The position numbers and the translations under genes were made by a program. Positions 8,324-17,305 of a DNA stretch of 64,000 nt are shown here, in pieces; positions within the stretch are counted from its first letter, which is position 1; every line of letters starts with the position of its first letter. The DNA is taken from contig NZ_AP026972.1 in NCBI RefSeq assembly GCF_027924105.1, positions 310,001 through 374,000 on the forward strand, in the 5' to 3' direction. Source of the stretch: Polynucleobacter sp. KF022 (GTDB lineage Bacteria > Pseudomonadota > Gammaproteobacteria > Burkholderiales > Burkholderiaceae). Below the pieces are notes generated by a model, which was not told where the DNA came from, made no database searches, and saw only the letters and a list, made by a program, of their open reading frames with translations.

Positions 8324-10006
8324 ATGCAAATAGTCATCCCCATGTCTGGTTTCGGCGAGCGCTTTCGCCGAGCTGGCTATACGATTCCAAAACCGCTTAT
8401 TGAGGTCGATGGTAGGCCATTTATTGGGCATGTAATTGATTTGTTTCCGGGCGAAACAGATTTTATTTTTATATGCAACAAAGAGCACCTAGATAATAAT
8501 GATTATCAGATGGCTAAAACCTTAAATAAACTTTGCCCTTCGGGTCGAATTGTGGGGATTCCCTCCCATAAGTTGGGGCCTATTAATGCGGTGCGTCAAG
8601 TAGAGCACTTGCTTGATCCAAATCTTCCCGTGGTGGTGAATTACTGTGATTTTACCTGCTACTGGGATTGGAACCATTTTAAATCTTTTGTGTTGCGAAC
8701 ATCTTGTGCTGGGGCAATCCCAGCGTATAAAGGGTTTCATCCGCACACATTAGGCAGTACAAACTATGCATATATAAAGGAGGAGCCCGGCAGGCAGGAT
8801 GTTGTGTCGTGGGTCGCCGATATTCAAGAAAAGCAACCCTTCACTGATAATCGTATGCAAGAGTTTGCTTCTAGTGGAACTTACTATTTTTCTAGCGCAA
8901 AAATCATGAGCGAGTCATTTAGGGAGGTTATGGCGCAAAACCTCAGTGTAGGCGGCGAGTTTTATGTTAGCCTTGCCTTTAAGCCCATGTTAGCTCAAGG
9001 CAAGAAAATCGCAGTGTATCCTTTGCAGCATTTCATGCAATGGGGAACGCCAGATGATCTCTCGGAATATAACGCTTGGTCCGCTACATTCAAGCAATTA
9101 CAAGCCCATCAAGAGGCGTCTCCTCCCTCTGGTTCATTGGTTGTTCCGATGGCAGGAATGGGTAAGCGTTTTGCTGATGAGGGTTACAACCTCCCAAAAC
9201 CGCTGATCCCTGTTTTTGGGAAAGCCATGGCAGTACAAGCAATCACTGATTTACCTCGCTCCAAATACCAATCCCTTGTATTGCGAGCTGACATGCCGGG
9301 GCTCACTGACATTAAAGAATCTCTCAATGCGAAATTTCCTGAGGCAATTATAACTATGGTGCCTGAGATCACTGAGGGTCAAGCATGCACAGCACTCATT
9401 GGGTTGGATGCTCTAGAGAAAATAGGTGCTAGTGATTTATCGCCCATTACTTTTGGTGCTTGCGACAACGGCGTATTGTTTAATCACAAAGCTTACCAGG
9501 CACTTATTAACAATTCAAATATTGATGTCATCGTTTGGGGTGCTAGAGGCCACACCAATGCTATTCGTAAGCCAACTATGTTTGGTTGGATTGATGCAAA
9601 AGAAGATGGATATATCAAGGCTATCTCTGTTAAAACACCTTTGGCTTCACCGGCGACGGACCCAATTGTAATTGGAACTTTCACCTTCAAAAAGGCGAAT
9701 GAAGCAAGAGGCGCTATCAACAGATTGATTGCCCGCGATGGACGCATCAATGGCGAGTTCTATTTAGATTCTTGCATTAATGATGCAATTGCCATGGGCC
9801 TACGCTGTTATCTGTTTGAAGTTGATAGCTTCATTTCTTGGGGGACTCCCAATGATCTCAAAACGTTTGAATATTGGCAGTCGTGTTTTCATAAATGGCC
9901 CCATCATCCCTATAGCCTTGACCTTGATTCCAGGGTAAGCCAATCTGCCCTTGAGGGGCTAGCTATGCGTTTTGCACCGCTAGTGCCATCGCTATCACAT
10001 GATTAG
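8324..10006 (+). CDS. Tandem nucleotidyltransferase (two NTP_transferase domains)
   Basis: The protein contains two homologous sugar-phosphate nucleotidyltransferase domains, roughly residues 1-255 and 270-550. Each begins with the same pyrophosphorylase signature: P-M-S-G-F-G-E-R-F followed by P-K-P-L-I in the first, and P-M-A-G-M-G-K-R-F followed by P-K-P-L-I in the second. Each has a metal-site Asp (N-Y-C-D-F and G-A-C-D-N). Such domains activate a sugar- or polyol-phosphate with NTP. A TTG at 8315 would add three residues, but the ATG at 8324 places the signature in the normal N-terminal position. The next gene overlaps by eight bases. The two domains could have different substrates, or one may be regulatory. 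Confidence 0.8.
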   Translation: MQIVIPMSGFGERFRRAGYTIPKPLIEVDGRPFIGHVIDLFPGETDFIFICNKEHLDNNDYQMAKTLNKLCPSGRIVGIPSHKLGPINAVRQVEHLLDPNLPVVVNYCDFTCYWDWNHFKSFVLRTSCAGAIPAYKGFHPHTLGSTNYAYIKEEPGRQDVVSWVADIQEKQPFTDNRMQEFASSGTYYFSSAKIMSESFREVMAQNLSVGGEFYVSLAFKPMLAQGKKIAVYPLQHFMQWGTPDDLSEYNAWSATFKQLQAHQEASPPSGSLVVPMAGMGKRFADEGYNLPKPLIPVFGKAMAVQAITDLPRSKYQSLVLRADMPGLTDIKESLNAKFPEAIITMVPEITEGQACTALIGLDALEKIGASDLSPITFGACDNGVLFNHKAYQALINNSNIDVIVWGARGHTNAIRKPTMFGWIDAKEDGYIKAISVKTPLASPATDPIVIGTFTFKKANEARGAINRLIARDGRINGEFYLDSCINDAIAMGLRCYLFEVDSFISWGTPNDLKTFEYWQSCFHKWPHHPYSLDLDSRVSQSALEGLAMRFAPLVPSLSHD

Positions 10007-10430
10007 ACGAGAGATAACTATCTTTTTGGTCGTAGGGCTACTTACAGTAGCCATTGATTTTTCGATCTATTACAGCCTAATTTACTTAGAATTAGACAGT
10101 GTGAATATCTCCAAGGGTATGGGTTTTATCGGAGGTTCCATTTTTGCTTATTTTGCTAATCGCTTTTGGACGTTCAAAGACCAAGATGCTCCTTCCGGAA
10201 GTATCCTTAGATTTGCCATAGTTTATATCGTTGGCTTGAGTGCCAATGTTTTAATCAATCATTTCAGTATTTTCATGCTCAATCATTTCGCCAGCCACAA
10301 TGATTATTCAAGAGTGATTTTCTGTGCATTTGTATTGGCAACGGGGGTATCTGCCGCCCTAAATTTTCTGGGAATGAAGTTTTTCGTCTTCTCGAGTCGA
10401 TCTAGGGCTTCACCTTCTTTTCTGGCCTAA
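9999..10430 (+). CDS. GtrA-like membrane protein (lipid-linked sugar flippase family)
   Basis: 143 residues with four predicted membrane helices, the size and topology of GtrA/DPMS-type proteins. It contains the family-typical F-x-x-N-R-F-W-T-F-K motif after helix two and a closing K-F-F-V-F. GtrA proteins are thought to flip undecaprenyl-phosphate-linked monosaccharides across the inner membrane. It overlaps the tandem nucleotidyltransferase by eight bases and is followed by a polyprenyl-phosphate glycosyltransferase-like gene, the usual GtrA/GtrB partnership. Confidence 0.8.
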   Translation: MIRREITIFLVVGLLTVAIDFSIYYSLIYLELDSVNISKGMGFIGGSIFAYFANRFWTFKDQDAPSGSILRFAIVYIVGLSANVLINHFSIFMLNHFASHNDYSRVIFCAFVLATGVSAALNFLGMKFFVFSSRSRASPSFLA

Positions 10431-10467
10431 TGCTTGTTTTTTTTCGTTAATCTTTTAAATTCCCCTT

Positions 10468-11166
10468 GTGAAGCTTTCTCTCATCATTCCTTGTTATAAC
10501 GAAGCAGAGAATTTGCCGCTCTTATTGGAGCGCTGCTCAACTTTATCCGATAAATCTGATATTGAAGTAATCTTAGTAGATAACGGCTCTACTGATAATA
10601 GCCCTGAGGTGCTTGAGAAGCTTCTGCCGATATACCCGCACTGCCGTGCTGTTCGTGTGCCAGTGAATCAAGGCTATGGTTTTGGTATTTTGTCGGGACT
10701 CGACGCCGCCAAGGGAGACGTATTGGCTTGGACGCATGCAGATATGCAAGCAGATCCTAAAGACGTTCTGAGGGCTTTTGAATTTTTCAAGCTTCATGGC
10801 AATCATATTTATGTCAAGGGTCAGCGCATTAAACGGCCTTTAGCGGATGTTTTTTTTACTGCGAGCATGAGTGTATTTGAAACCTGCCTATTGCAAACTA
10901 AGCTATGGGACATCAACGCTCAGCCCAATATGTTCTCTAAAGAATTTTTTGAGAGCTGGCGGAATCCACCACATGATTTCTCTTTAGATTTATATGTCTA
11001 CTTTAAAGCTCGCACTCAAGGTCTGACAGTTTATCGTTTTCCCGTAGAATTTGTTGAGCGCGCTCATGGGGTTTCCCACTGGAATGTTAATTGGGCATCA
11101 AAAATGAAATTTATTCGCAGAACTATCGAATTCAGTTTTGAGTTAAAAAAGAGGCTGTCCAAATGA
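10468..11166 (+). CDS. GT2 glycosyltransferase, polyprenyl-phosphate-glycose synthase-like
   Basis: 232 residues of GT-A fold starting at GTG 10468. The N-terminus L-S-L-I-I-P-C-Y-N-E-A-E-N, the D-N-G-S-T-D-N-S strand and T-H-A-D-M-Q-A-D-P-K match dolichyl-phosphate mannosyltransferase-like GT2 enzymes. It has no C-terminal membrane helices, so it probably works with the separate GtrA-like protein encoded just before it. Expected reaction: transfer of a sugar (or polyol phosphate) from a nucleotide donor to undecaprenyl phosphate at the cytoplasmic face. The next gene overlaps by four bases. Confidence 0.8.
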   Translation: MKLSLIIPCYNEAENLPLLLERCSTLSDKSDIEVILVDNGSTDNSPEVLEKLLPIYPHCRAVRVPVNQGYGFGILSGLDAAKGDVLAWTHADMQADPKDVLRAFEFFKLHGNHIYVKGQRIKRPLADVFFTASMSVFETCLLQTKLWDINAQPNMFSKEFFESWRNPPHDFSLDLYVYFKARTQGLTVYRFPVEFVERAHGVSHWNVNWASKMKFIRRTIEFSFELKKRLSK

Positions 11167-11786
11167 TGTTTATCTCTCATCGGCGCAACACGATTGAGGA
11201 ATTAATTGCTACGCCACTAGAATTTGGTGTTGAGGTAGATATTCGTTCGAATAATGGACGCTTAATTATTCATCATGATCCACTCAAGGAGGGGGTCGAT
11301 TTTGAAGAGTGGCTTATATGCTATAAACATCAAACTCTAATCCTCAATGTCAAGGAGGAGGGTTTAGAAGCTCGCCTCATTGAGCTTATGCAGAAATACC
11401 TTATTTCGGACTACTTCTTTTTAGATCAGTCTTTCCCTTTTCTAGTTAAGTGGTCTAAGTTGGGGGAGCGTCAATGCGCTGTTCGCGTTTCAGAATTTGA
11501 ATCGATTGAAACTGCGCTTGCATTGGCTGGCGAGATTGATTGGGTTTGGGTTGACTGCTTTACCCGTTTTCCGCTTTCTAGCGAAGATGCTAGACGATTG
11601 AAGAGCGCTGGCTTTAAGCTTTGCTTGGTCTCGCCGGAGCTGCAAGGCAGACCATTTAGTACGGAAATTCCGTTACTAGTTAATTTGCTGCATGAGCGAT
11701 CTATTTGTGCGGATGCCATTTGTACGAAGCAAGCTGAATTATGGAAAGAGTGTCTTAAGAAAATAGCGGTAAGAGGTGGGCAGTAA
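11163..11786 (+). CDS. Glycerophosphodiester phosphodiesterase (GDPD)-like protein
   Basis: 207 residues, shorter than most GDPD enzymes (about 240-260). The N-terminus has the family pattern: S-H-R-R-N-T-I-E-E-L (H6, R7), then V-E-V-D-I-R (E24, D26) and I-H-H-D-P (H37/H38, D39). These correspond to the catalytic His, the metal-binding Glu/Asp and the second His of the GDPD TIM barrel. No signal peptide is visible, so it should act in the cytoplasm. It overlaps the GT2 gene by four bases and sits two bases before the kinase fusion, so it belongs to the module. It may cleave a phosphodiester intermediate in polysaccharide precursor synthesis; the true substrate is unknown. Confidence 0.65.
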   Translation: MMFISHRRNTIEELIATPLEFGVEVDIRSNNGRLIIHHDPLKEGVDFEEWLICYKHQTLILNVKEEGLEARLIELMQKYLISDYFFLDQSFPFLVKWSKLGERQCAVRVSEFESIETALALAGEIDWVWVDCFTRFPLSSEDARRLKSAGFKLCLVSPELQGRPFSTEIPLLVNLLHERSICADAICTKQAELWKECLKKIAVRGGQ

Positions 11787-11788
11787 AT

Positions 11789-13843
11789 ATGAAACTAATC
11801 CTGAGCTACTTCAATAATCCGCTATTTATTGCCGGACTGATGCTAAGGCTTTCTTTAATTGCTTTTGTGTTGCCTGCGCCTGTTGGTGACTGGTATGTCC
11901 CATTTCTAAGTAGTAGTATTGGCAACTTTTCCTTGGACCCATGGCAAGGATGGCTTGCTAAAGGTGGAGTCCCCATTGCTTTTCCATATGGCTATGCGAT
12001 GTGGCTATTTTTACTCCCCTTAAGTCTGTTTTGCAAAGCGATATCAATTCCTGTGATCTATGGTTATGGTCTTAGCCTAATTGTTGCTGATTTTGGTTTA
12101 CTCATACTGCTGCGTAAATTGCTCAATACCAAAGAGACAATGCTACTAGCGATCTACTGGCTCTCCCCCATTAGCTTGATTGCAAGCTATTGGCTTGGCT
12201 ATAACGATATCGTGCCAGTATTCTTATTGGTGGGGGCTATTTACTGCATTAAAGAGCGCCACCTTGGCTTATCTGGCTTTTTACTGTTTGCTGCCATCTC
12301 CGCTAAGCTAAGTATGGTCTTAAGTCTACCTTTCTTTCTAATTTATCTTTTTCACAATCGTGCTTTACGTCAGATCTTTAGTCGCTTTTTCTCTGGAATT
12401 GGAGTAGGTTTTTGCCTCTTTTTCTTACCATTTTTATGGTCTAACGCTGGCTTATACATGCTTGCAAGTAACCCTGAGTTAGAAAAAATCTACCAACTTT
12501 CAATCAGCCTGGTCCGCAATACCGCAGTATATTTGGTGCCACTATCTTATCTTCTTATGCTTTATGCGGCCTGGAGAGTTAAGCGCATGAATTTTGAACT
12601 CTTTAATGCCGTTTTAGGGATAGCATTTTTATTGGTGGTCCTGTTGACACCAGCATCACCGGGCTGGTTTATTTGGATACTGCCGTTACTTGTAGGCTAT
12701 CAAGTCTCTAGCGATCGAGCTGCGATTTATATCACATCACTTTTTTCAATTCTTTATGCTTTAAGTGCAATACTTTTTACTGATGCACATCAACTTGACT
12801 TTATCGTACCTGCACTAGGGATAACCAACCTTTCTTTACTAAACACTCGCCTAGCCTCCTTAACTCATACTGCTCTCGTAGCTACAGGTATTGTTTTAGC
12901 AGTGCGCATTTGGCGCGAGACTATCAGTCGAAATGATTTTTTTAGACTGAGTCGCAAGCCTTTTGTGATTGGTATAGCGGGAGATTCGGGTGCCGGCAAA
13001 GATACCTTTTCAAATGCTATCAGCAACCTTTTTGGTTCGCATTCTGTTGCTGCTATCTCTGGTGATGACTACCACTTATGGGATCGTCATCAACCTATGT
13101 GGCAGGTTATGACACATATTAATCCAATGGCTAACGATCTAGAGAGTTTTGCCAAAAATTTAATTTCGTTGACTGATGGCAGATCTATTCAGGCAAGTCA
13201 CTATGATCACAATACTGGAAAGATGGGTCGGCCATTCACAGTTCGTAGTAACGACATTATCATTGCCAGTGGATTACATGCCCTATATCAGCCGATTTTA
13301 CGTGAATGCTATGATTTAAGTATCTATTTAGATATCGATGAAGAGTTACGTACTTATTTCAAAGTGCAGCGCGATGTGAACATGCGTGGCTACACAATAG
13401 AGCGTGTTCTCGAGACGTTAGCCAAACGTAAACCAGATTCTGAAAAATTCATCAAACCACAAGCAGCCTATGCAGATCTAGTTTTTAGTTTGCACCCAAT
13501 TCATTCTACGACTCTGTTGCAGGCAAGTAAGCAAAAACCTCCGCGATTAAAGCTTTTGATTAAATCTCGTCATGGCTTTAATGAGATCTCGCTAAAACGC
13601 GTGTTGATAGGTGTTTGTGGATTGCATGTTGATATGAGCACTCATCATGAAACATCCGAGATCGTACTGAGTGTTGAAGGGGAATCAACAGCGGAGGATA
13701 TCAAATTGGCGGCTGCTCTTATTTGCCCTCGAATCTTCGAATTTTTAGATCTTGAGCCTCAATGGCAAAATGGGGTTCTTGGCCTGATGCAGCTCATCAC
13801 TCTATCCCATATCAATCAAGCACTTACTAGAAGATTCATATGA
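11789..13843 (+). CDS. Fusion: GT-C-like membrane domain plus uridine kinase-like P-loop kinase
   Basis: 684 residues in two parts. Residues 1 to about 380 hold ten or more membrane helices with an early V-G-D-W-Y and a W-L-G-Y-N-D loop, resembling GT-C mannosyltransferases (GT87/PIG-M type). From about 390 comes a soluble kinase of the uridine kinase/phosphoribulokinase superfamily: Walker A G-D-S-G-A-G-K-D-T at 398-406, then S-G-D-D-Y-H and S-H-Y-D-H. The kinase would face the cytoplasm. Two unlike functions in one chain suggest consecutive steps in making and using a phosphorylated precursor. It overlaps the following HAD gene by four bases. No frameshift is visible, so the fusion is real in this sequence. 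Confidence 0.75.
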   Translation: MKLILSYFNNPLFIAGLMLRLSLIAFVLPAPVGDWYVPFLSSSIGNFSLDPWQGWLAKGGVPIAFPYGYAMWLFLLPLSLFCKAISIPVIYGYGLSLIVADFGLLILLRKLLNTKETMLLAIYWLSPISLIASYWLGYNDIVPVFLLVGAIYCIKERHLGLSGFLLFAAISAKLSMVLSLPFFLIYLFHNRALRQIFSRFFSGIGVGFCLFFLPFLWSNAGLYMLASNPELEKIYQLSISLVRNTAVYLVPLSYLLMLYAAWRVKRMNFELFNAVLGIAFLLVVLLTPASPGWFIWILPLLVGYQVSSDRAAIYITSLFSILYALSAILFTDAHQLDFIVPALGITNLSLLNTRLASLTHTALVATGIVLAVRIWRETISRNDFFRLSRKPFVIGIAGDSGAGKDTFSNAISNLFGSHSVAAISGDDYHLWDRHQPMWQVMTHINPMANDLESFAKNLISLTDGRSIQASHYDHNTGKMGRPFTVRSNDIIIASGLHALYQPILRECYDLSIYLDIDEELRTYFKVQRDVNMRGYTIERVLETLAKRKPDSEKFIKPQAAYADLVFSLHPIHSTTLLQASKQKPPRLKLLIKSRHGFNEISLKRVLIGVCGLHVDMSTHHETSEIVLSVEGESTAEDIKLAAALICPRIFEFLDLEPQWQNGVLGLMQLITLSHINQALTRRFI

Positions 13844-14595
13844 TTAATATCAATGCCCAAAATCGCTTTACACAACTGCCTAATGCCGTTTTGTTTGATA
13901 CCGACAATACTCTTTATCCATACGATCCAGCCCATACAGCTGCGCAACAAGCCATCAAGGAAAAAGTAATGAATACTTTTTCTATTAGCGCTAAAGATTT
14001 TGATACGGCCTTTAGTGAAGCACGCAAACAAATTAAAGCTCGTCTGGGTCTAACTGCATCGTCACATAGTCGCTTACTTTATTTGCAGCGTATGTTAGAA
14101 ATTATGGGATTAGGATCACAAGTACTACTGGCGCTTGATTTTGAGCAGACCTATTGGCGCACTTTTTTAGCCAATGCAACTCTTTTTAATGACGTAAAAG
14201 AGGTGCTGGATGATCTTCGTCTACTAGGAATTCCTACTGCAATCGTGACTGATCTGACTGCGCAAATACAATTTCGTAAAGTGGTTTATTTTGATTTAGA
14301 TCGCTATTTCAACTATATAGTGACGAGTGAAGAAGCTGGGTTTGATAAGCCCCATGAAGCCCCTTTTCAAATAGCTTTAGAGAAAATGCAGCCGAAAGGT
14401 AGTTGTATTTGGATGATTGGTGATAATCCAATTAATGACATTCAGGGTTCCAAAGAAAAAATTAATGCGGTGACTCTGCAAAAAATACATGATGGTGTTG
14501 AGTTAGGTAGGGGTCCTAATACCCCTGATGCTAGCTTTACTGATTTTAAAGATCTACGTCATTTACTAACCAAAATAGCTAGCGCAACTGCTTAA
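13840..14595 (+). CDS. HAD-superfamily phosphatase
   Basis: 251 residues with all HAD motifs in order: F-D-T-D-N-T-L (motif I nucleophile Asp), an I-V-T-D-L-T motif II, a D-K-P-H-E Lys region (motif III) and M-I-G-D-N-P-I-N-D-I (motif IV). The helical cap lies between motifs I and II. Such enzymes remove phosphate from small metabolites. The start overlaps the stop of the kinase fusion, and the class II aldolase follows 17 bases later. A kinase, a phosphatase and an aldolase in a row suggest a dephosphorylation/rephosphorylation step in building a sugar or polyol precursor. Confidence 0.8.
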   Translation: MININAQNRFTQLPNAVLFDTDNTLYPYDPAHTAAQQAIKEKVMNTFSISAKDFDTAFSEARKQIKARLGLTASSHSRLLYLQRMLEIMGLGSQVLLALDFEQTYWRTFLANATLFNDVKEVLDDLRLLGIPTAIVTDLTAQIQFRKVVYFDLDRYFNYIVTSEEAGFDKPHEAPFQIALEKMQPKGSCIWMIGDNPINDIQGSKEKINAVTLQKIHDGVELGRGPNTPDASFTDFKDLRHLLTKIASATA

Positions 14596-14612
14596 AGATA
14601 GACGGACTGTTT

Positions 14613-15647
14613 ATGACAATACTTGAGCGAGATATCAAAAAATTCTGCGCAGCACTTGGTAGGGATCCTCTCCTGGTTCAGGGGGCTGGCGGTAATGTGT
14701 CATGGAAAGAGCGCGATATTCTCTGGATAAAGGGATCTGGCACCTGGTTGGCTAACGCCGAACAAGACGACATTTTTGTCCCAGTTAATTTACCTGAGCT
14801 ATCTTGCGCCTTATTGGTTAAAGATTTTAATGTATGCCCACAGCTGATTTGCGAGCATACTCTGCGACCATCAATTGAGACTACCTTGCATGCCCTGATG
14901 CCCCATACTATTGTGATACATCTGCATGCTATACATGCTTTGACTTATCTCGTTCATAAAAATAGTCAAAAAATTATTAGTGAGTTATTTGAAAAAATAA
15001 CAGATGAGAGGCTCCATATTGCTTTTGTTCAGTATCACAAGCCGGGACCCTATTTAGCGCGAGCGGTACAAGAAGTGCTAATAAACAAGCCGAATGCCAA
15101 CATCGTCTTTTTAAAAAATCATGGAATTGTCATTGGGGCTGACTCAATCGGTGAAATAAAAAAATTGCTTGATGCATTGTTAGCAATATGCGCCCCAGAA
15201 GAGTTTCAGAATAGAGAATTGAGTGAGCAAACATTACCCAATGTTCCGCATGAGTTAAAAGGGGAGTATGAATCTTTTGCAGATATTGAAGTCCAGGCCC
15301 TCGCAATTAATTTAGATCTTTACAAAAGATTAGAGACAGATTGGGCGCTCTTTCCTGATCACGTTGTATTTCTTGGCCCTAAAGCATTTACATATTCTTC
15401 TTGGAATCATTTTTTGGAATCCCAAGAAGAATGTCGTCAGCCTCCAGAACTGATTTTTATAAAAAAAATTGGAGTTTTTAATAAAAAAAATGGCTTTAGT
15501 TTGGCCAAATCAGTTCAATTGCGATGCTATTACGATCTATTGAGTTATATAAAAAACGATGCGAGTTTGAGCCCATTAAATGCTAATGAAGTAGAGGCTT
15601 TATTAACTTGGGATGCTGAGAAACTTAGGCAAAAAATGTCAAAGTAG
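14613..15647 (+). CDS. Class II aldolase/adducin-family protein
   Basis: 344 residues. The N-terminal 200 match the AraD/fuculose-phosphate aldolase fold: G-A-G-G-N-V-S-W-K (phosphate-binding loop), K-G-S-G-T-W-L, an acidic E-T-T-L-H-A-L, the metal-binding H-L-H pair in V-I-H-L-H-A-I-H, and a later N-H-G-I-V-I with a third His. The extra 140 C-terminal residues are like those of longer aldolases of this group. These zinc enzymes split or join ketose-phosphates, often with dihydroxyacetone phosphate or a similar donor. In this module it probably builds the carbon skeleton of the sugar to be activated. The product cannot be named. Confidence 0.75.
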   Translation: MTILERDIKKFCAALGRDPLLVQGAGGNVSWKERDILWIKGSGTWLANAEQDDIFVPVNLPELSCALLVKDFNVCPQLICEHTLRPSIETTLHALMPHTIVIHLHAIHALTYLVHKNSQKIISELFEKITDERLHIAFVQYHKPGPYLARAVQEVLINKPNANIVFLKNHGIVIGADSIGEIKKLLDALLAICAPEEFQNRELSEQTLPNVPHELKGEYESFADIEVQALAINLDLYKRLETDWALFPDHVVFLGPKAFTYSSWNHFLESQEECRQPPELIFIKKIGVFNKKNGFSLAKSVQLRCYYDLLSYIKNDASLSPLNANEVEALLTWDAEKLRQKMSK

Positions 15648-15788
15648 GGGTGAAAGTAGGTTAGATACACAAAAAATATTCAGCGCAAAGTTAAGATTAT
15701 TTAATTAAAAACTTCATTTACATGATAACCAATCATCTTAATGAGCAATTAAAAAATTATTAATAGATGAATTTGGTATTCAACCACA

Positions 15789-17192
15789 TTAATCAGAGTA
15801 GAAAATAAACACCTGATCGCCACAGGATCCGTAGTAACTAAGCTTTACTTTTTTACCCAAAGATTCAAAGTTGTATGGGTTCTGTATATTATTTCTTGAA
15901 AACAATATTATCGTTGGTTCATCACTAATCTCAGATCCCCAATGAAGTTTTTCTGTGTGAGTTGGAAATAATTTTTTTGCCCTATAACCAAAATCAAGTT
16001 TATTAATAATTACTTTTGATTCAATATTTGGAATGGATTTGTTCAGGCAGACTTCAGTTTCATTTAAACCTCTATAAAATTCAATCGAACTCATTTTCTC
16101 TGAAATTTGCCTACTTGTATAAACAATATTTTTATATGAATTAAATCCTACTATCAATATCAATAGAAAAATGAGAACTCTAGTCTTGCCTGAATTGATG
16201 GAGCTAATTTTATAATCAGAAAAACAAGCTATCAGCGCTGGAATCAAGGGAAACCAATACCAAACATACATTGTATTTGTTGAAGAAGTTAAGATTATTG
16301 AAACAACAAAAAAAGAATAAAAAATAATAATATTAAGTCTATTGTTTTTTTGAAATAAAACAAATGTAAGTATTACTAGTAACAGCGGATTTAAAAACAT
16401 TTGCGAAAAAGAGCCTAGCATTACATTATCCCAGGCCCAGTTCAAAGAAAATAAATTGGCTTCAATTTTTTCCAAGGAAATTTTATTGAGGATACCGCTT
16501 GAAATATCACCACTTACATTGCTTGAGGATGTTAAGTGCATTAAATAAAGATCGATATTTAATGGATTGGATAGCCATAATCCCAGGGCAAAATATAATA
16601 TATAAATTGGAAAATTCTTTGCGGGAACTTTGACTTTCAATATGAGTAATAAATAATAAAATAAAATAAAAGGGGCGATAGTTATTTTAATTCCTAAACC
16701 CAGCCCTAAAAGAACGTTAGATAATTTTAATTTTCTGTATTTCAAGCAAATCAAAGACAACGTGCAAATAAATACAATTAAAATTTCAGGGCCAACTAGT
16801 TTTCCTGTCCAAAATGCATATGGAAATGAAATATACAGTAAGAAAAATATTAATCTCCCAATTTTGTCTTCAATTAATATAGGAATTAATAATACTGGCG
16901 TTATAAAGAATAATAAAAATACTAATCTTATTAAAATTTTATAGTGTAAAATTTTTAGTAAAAACCAATAGATTGAGCCGTAATCAATTGGTGGGGGCTG
17001 CCTATCTAAAAGACTAAATCCATGAGAGACTCCAATATAATTAAGCTCATCTGGAACCATACTTAAAGTATTTGCAAAAATAAATACTTGAAAAGCGATA
17101 TATATAATCAATAGTATTAAAAAATACTGATCAAAAATATTTTTTGAAAGACTTATTTTATCTTTTATCATTTGTAATACTGATTTTATCAA
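15789..17192 (-). CDS. Multi-pass membrane protein, GT-C (GT39-like)
   Basis: 467 residues on the opposite strand, very AT-rich, with about ten membrane helices and a soluble C-terminal tail. The first periplasmic loop reads M-V-P-D-E-L-N-Y, the acidic D-E pair typical of GT-C glycosyltransferases such as GT39/ArnT relatives. It is placed between the two precursor-activation modules and converges on the aldolase gene. Proposed role: transfer of a lipid-phosphate-linked sugar to the glycan in the periplasm. Only fold and topology support this. Confidence 0.6.
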   Translation of the reverse strand: MIKSVLQMIKDKISLSKNIFDQYFLILLIIYIAFQVFIFANTLSMVPDELNYIGVSHGFSLLDRQPPPIDYGSIYWFLLKILHYKILIRLVFLLFFITPVLLIPILIEDKIGRLIFFLLYISFPYAFWTGKLVGPEILIVFICTLSLICLKYRKLKLSNVLLGLGLGIKITIAPFILFYYLLLILKVKVPAKNFPIYILYFALGLWLSNPLNIDLYLMHLTSSSNVSGDISSGILNKISLEKIEANLFSLNWAWDNVMLGSFSQMFLNPLLLVILTFVLFQKNNRLNIIIFYSFFVVSIILTSSTNTMYVWYWFPLIPALIACFSDYKISSINSGKTRVLIFLLILIVGFNSYKNIVYTSRQISEKMSSIEFYRGLNETEVCLNKSIPNIESKVIINKLDFGYRAKKLFPTHTEKLHWGSEISDEPTIILFSRNNIQNPYNFESLGKKVKLSYYGSCGDQVFIFYSD

Positions 17193-17305
17193 TGAATGTT
17201 GAAATATAATATGCTCTATTTTTTAATAATTTAAGCGATTGTATTGCAAGAATTCATTTGGGCCTTAGATTTCTGGGCCATAAGCAAACTTTTATAAAAC
17301 CATCG

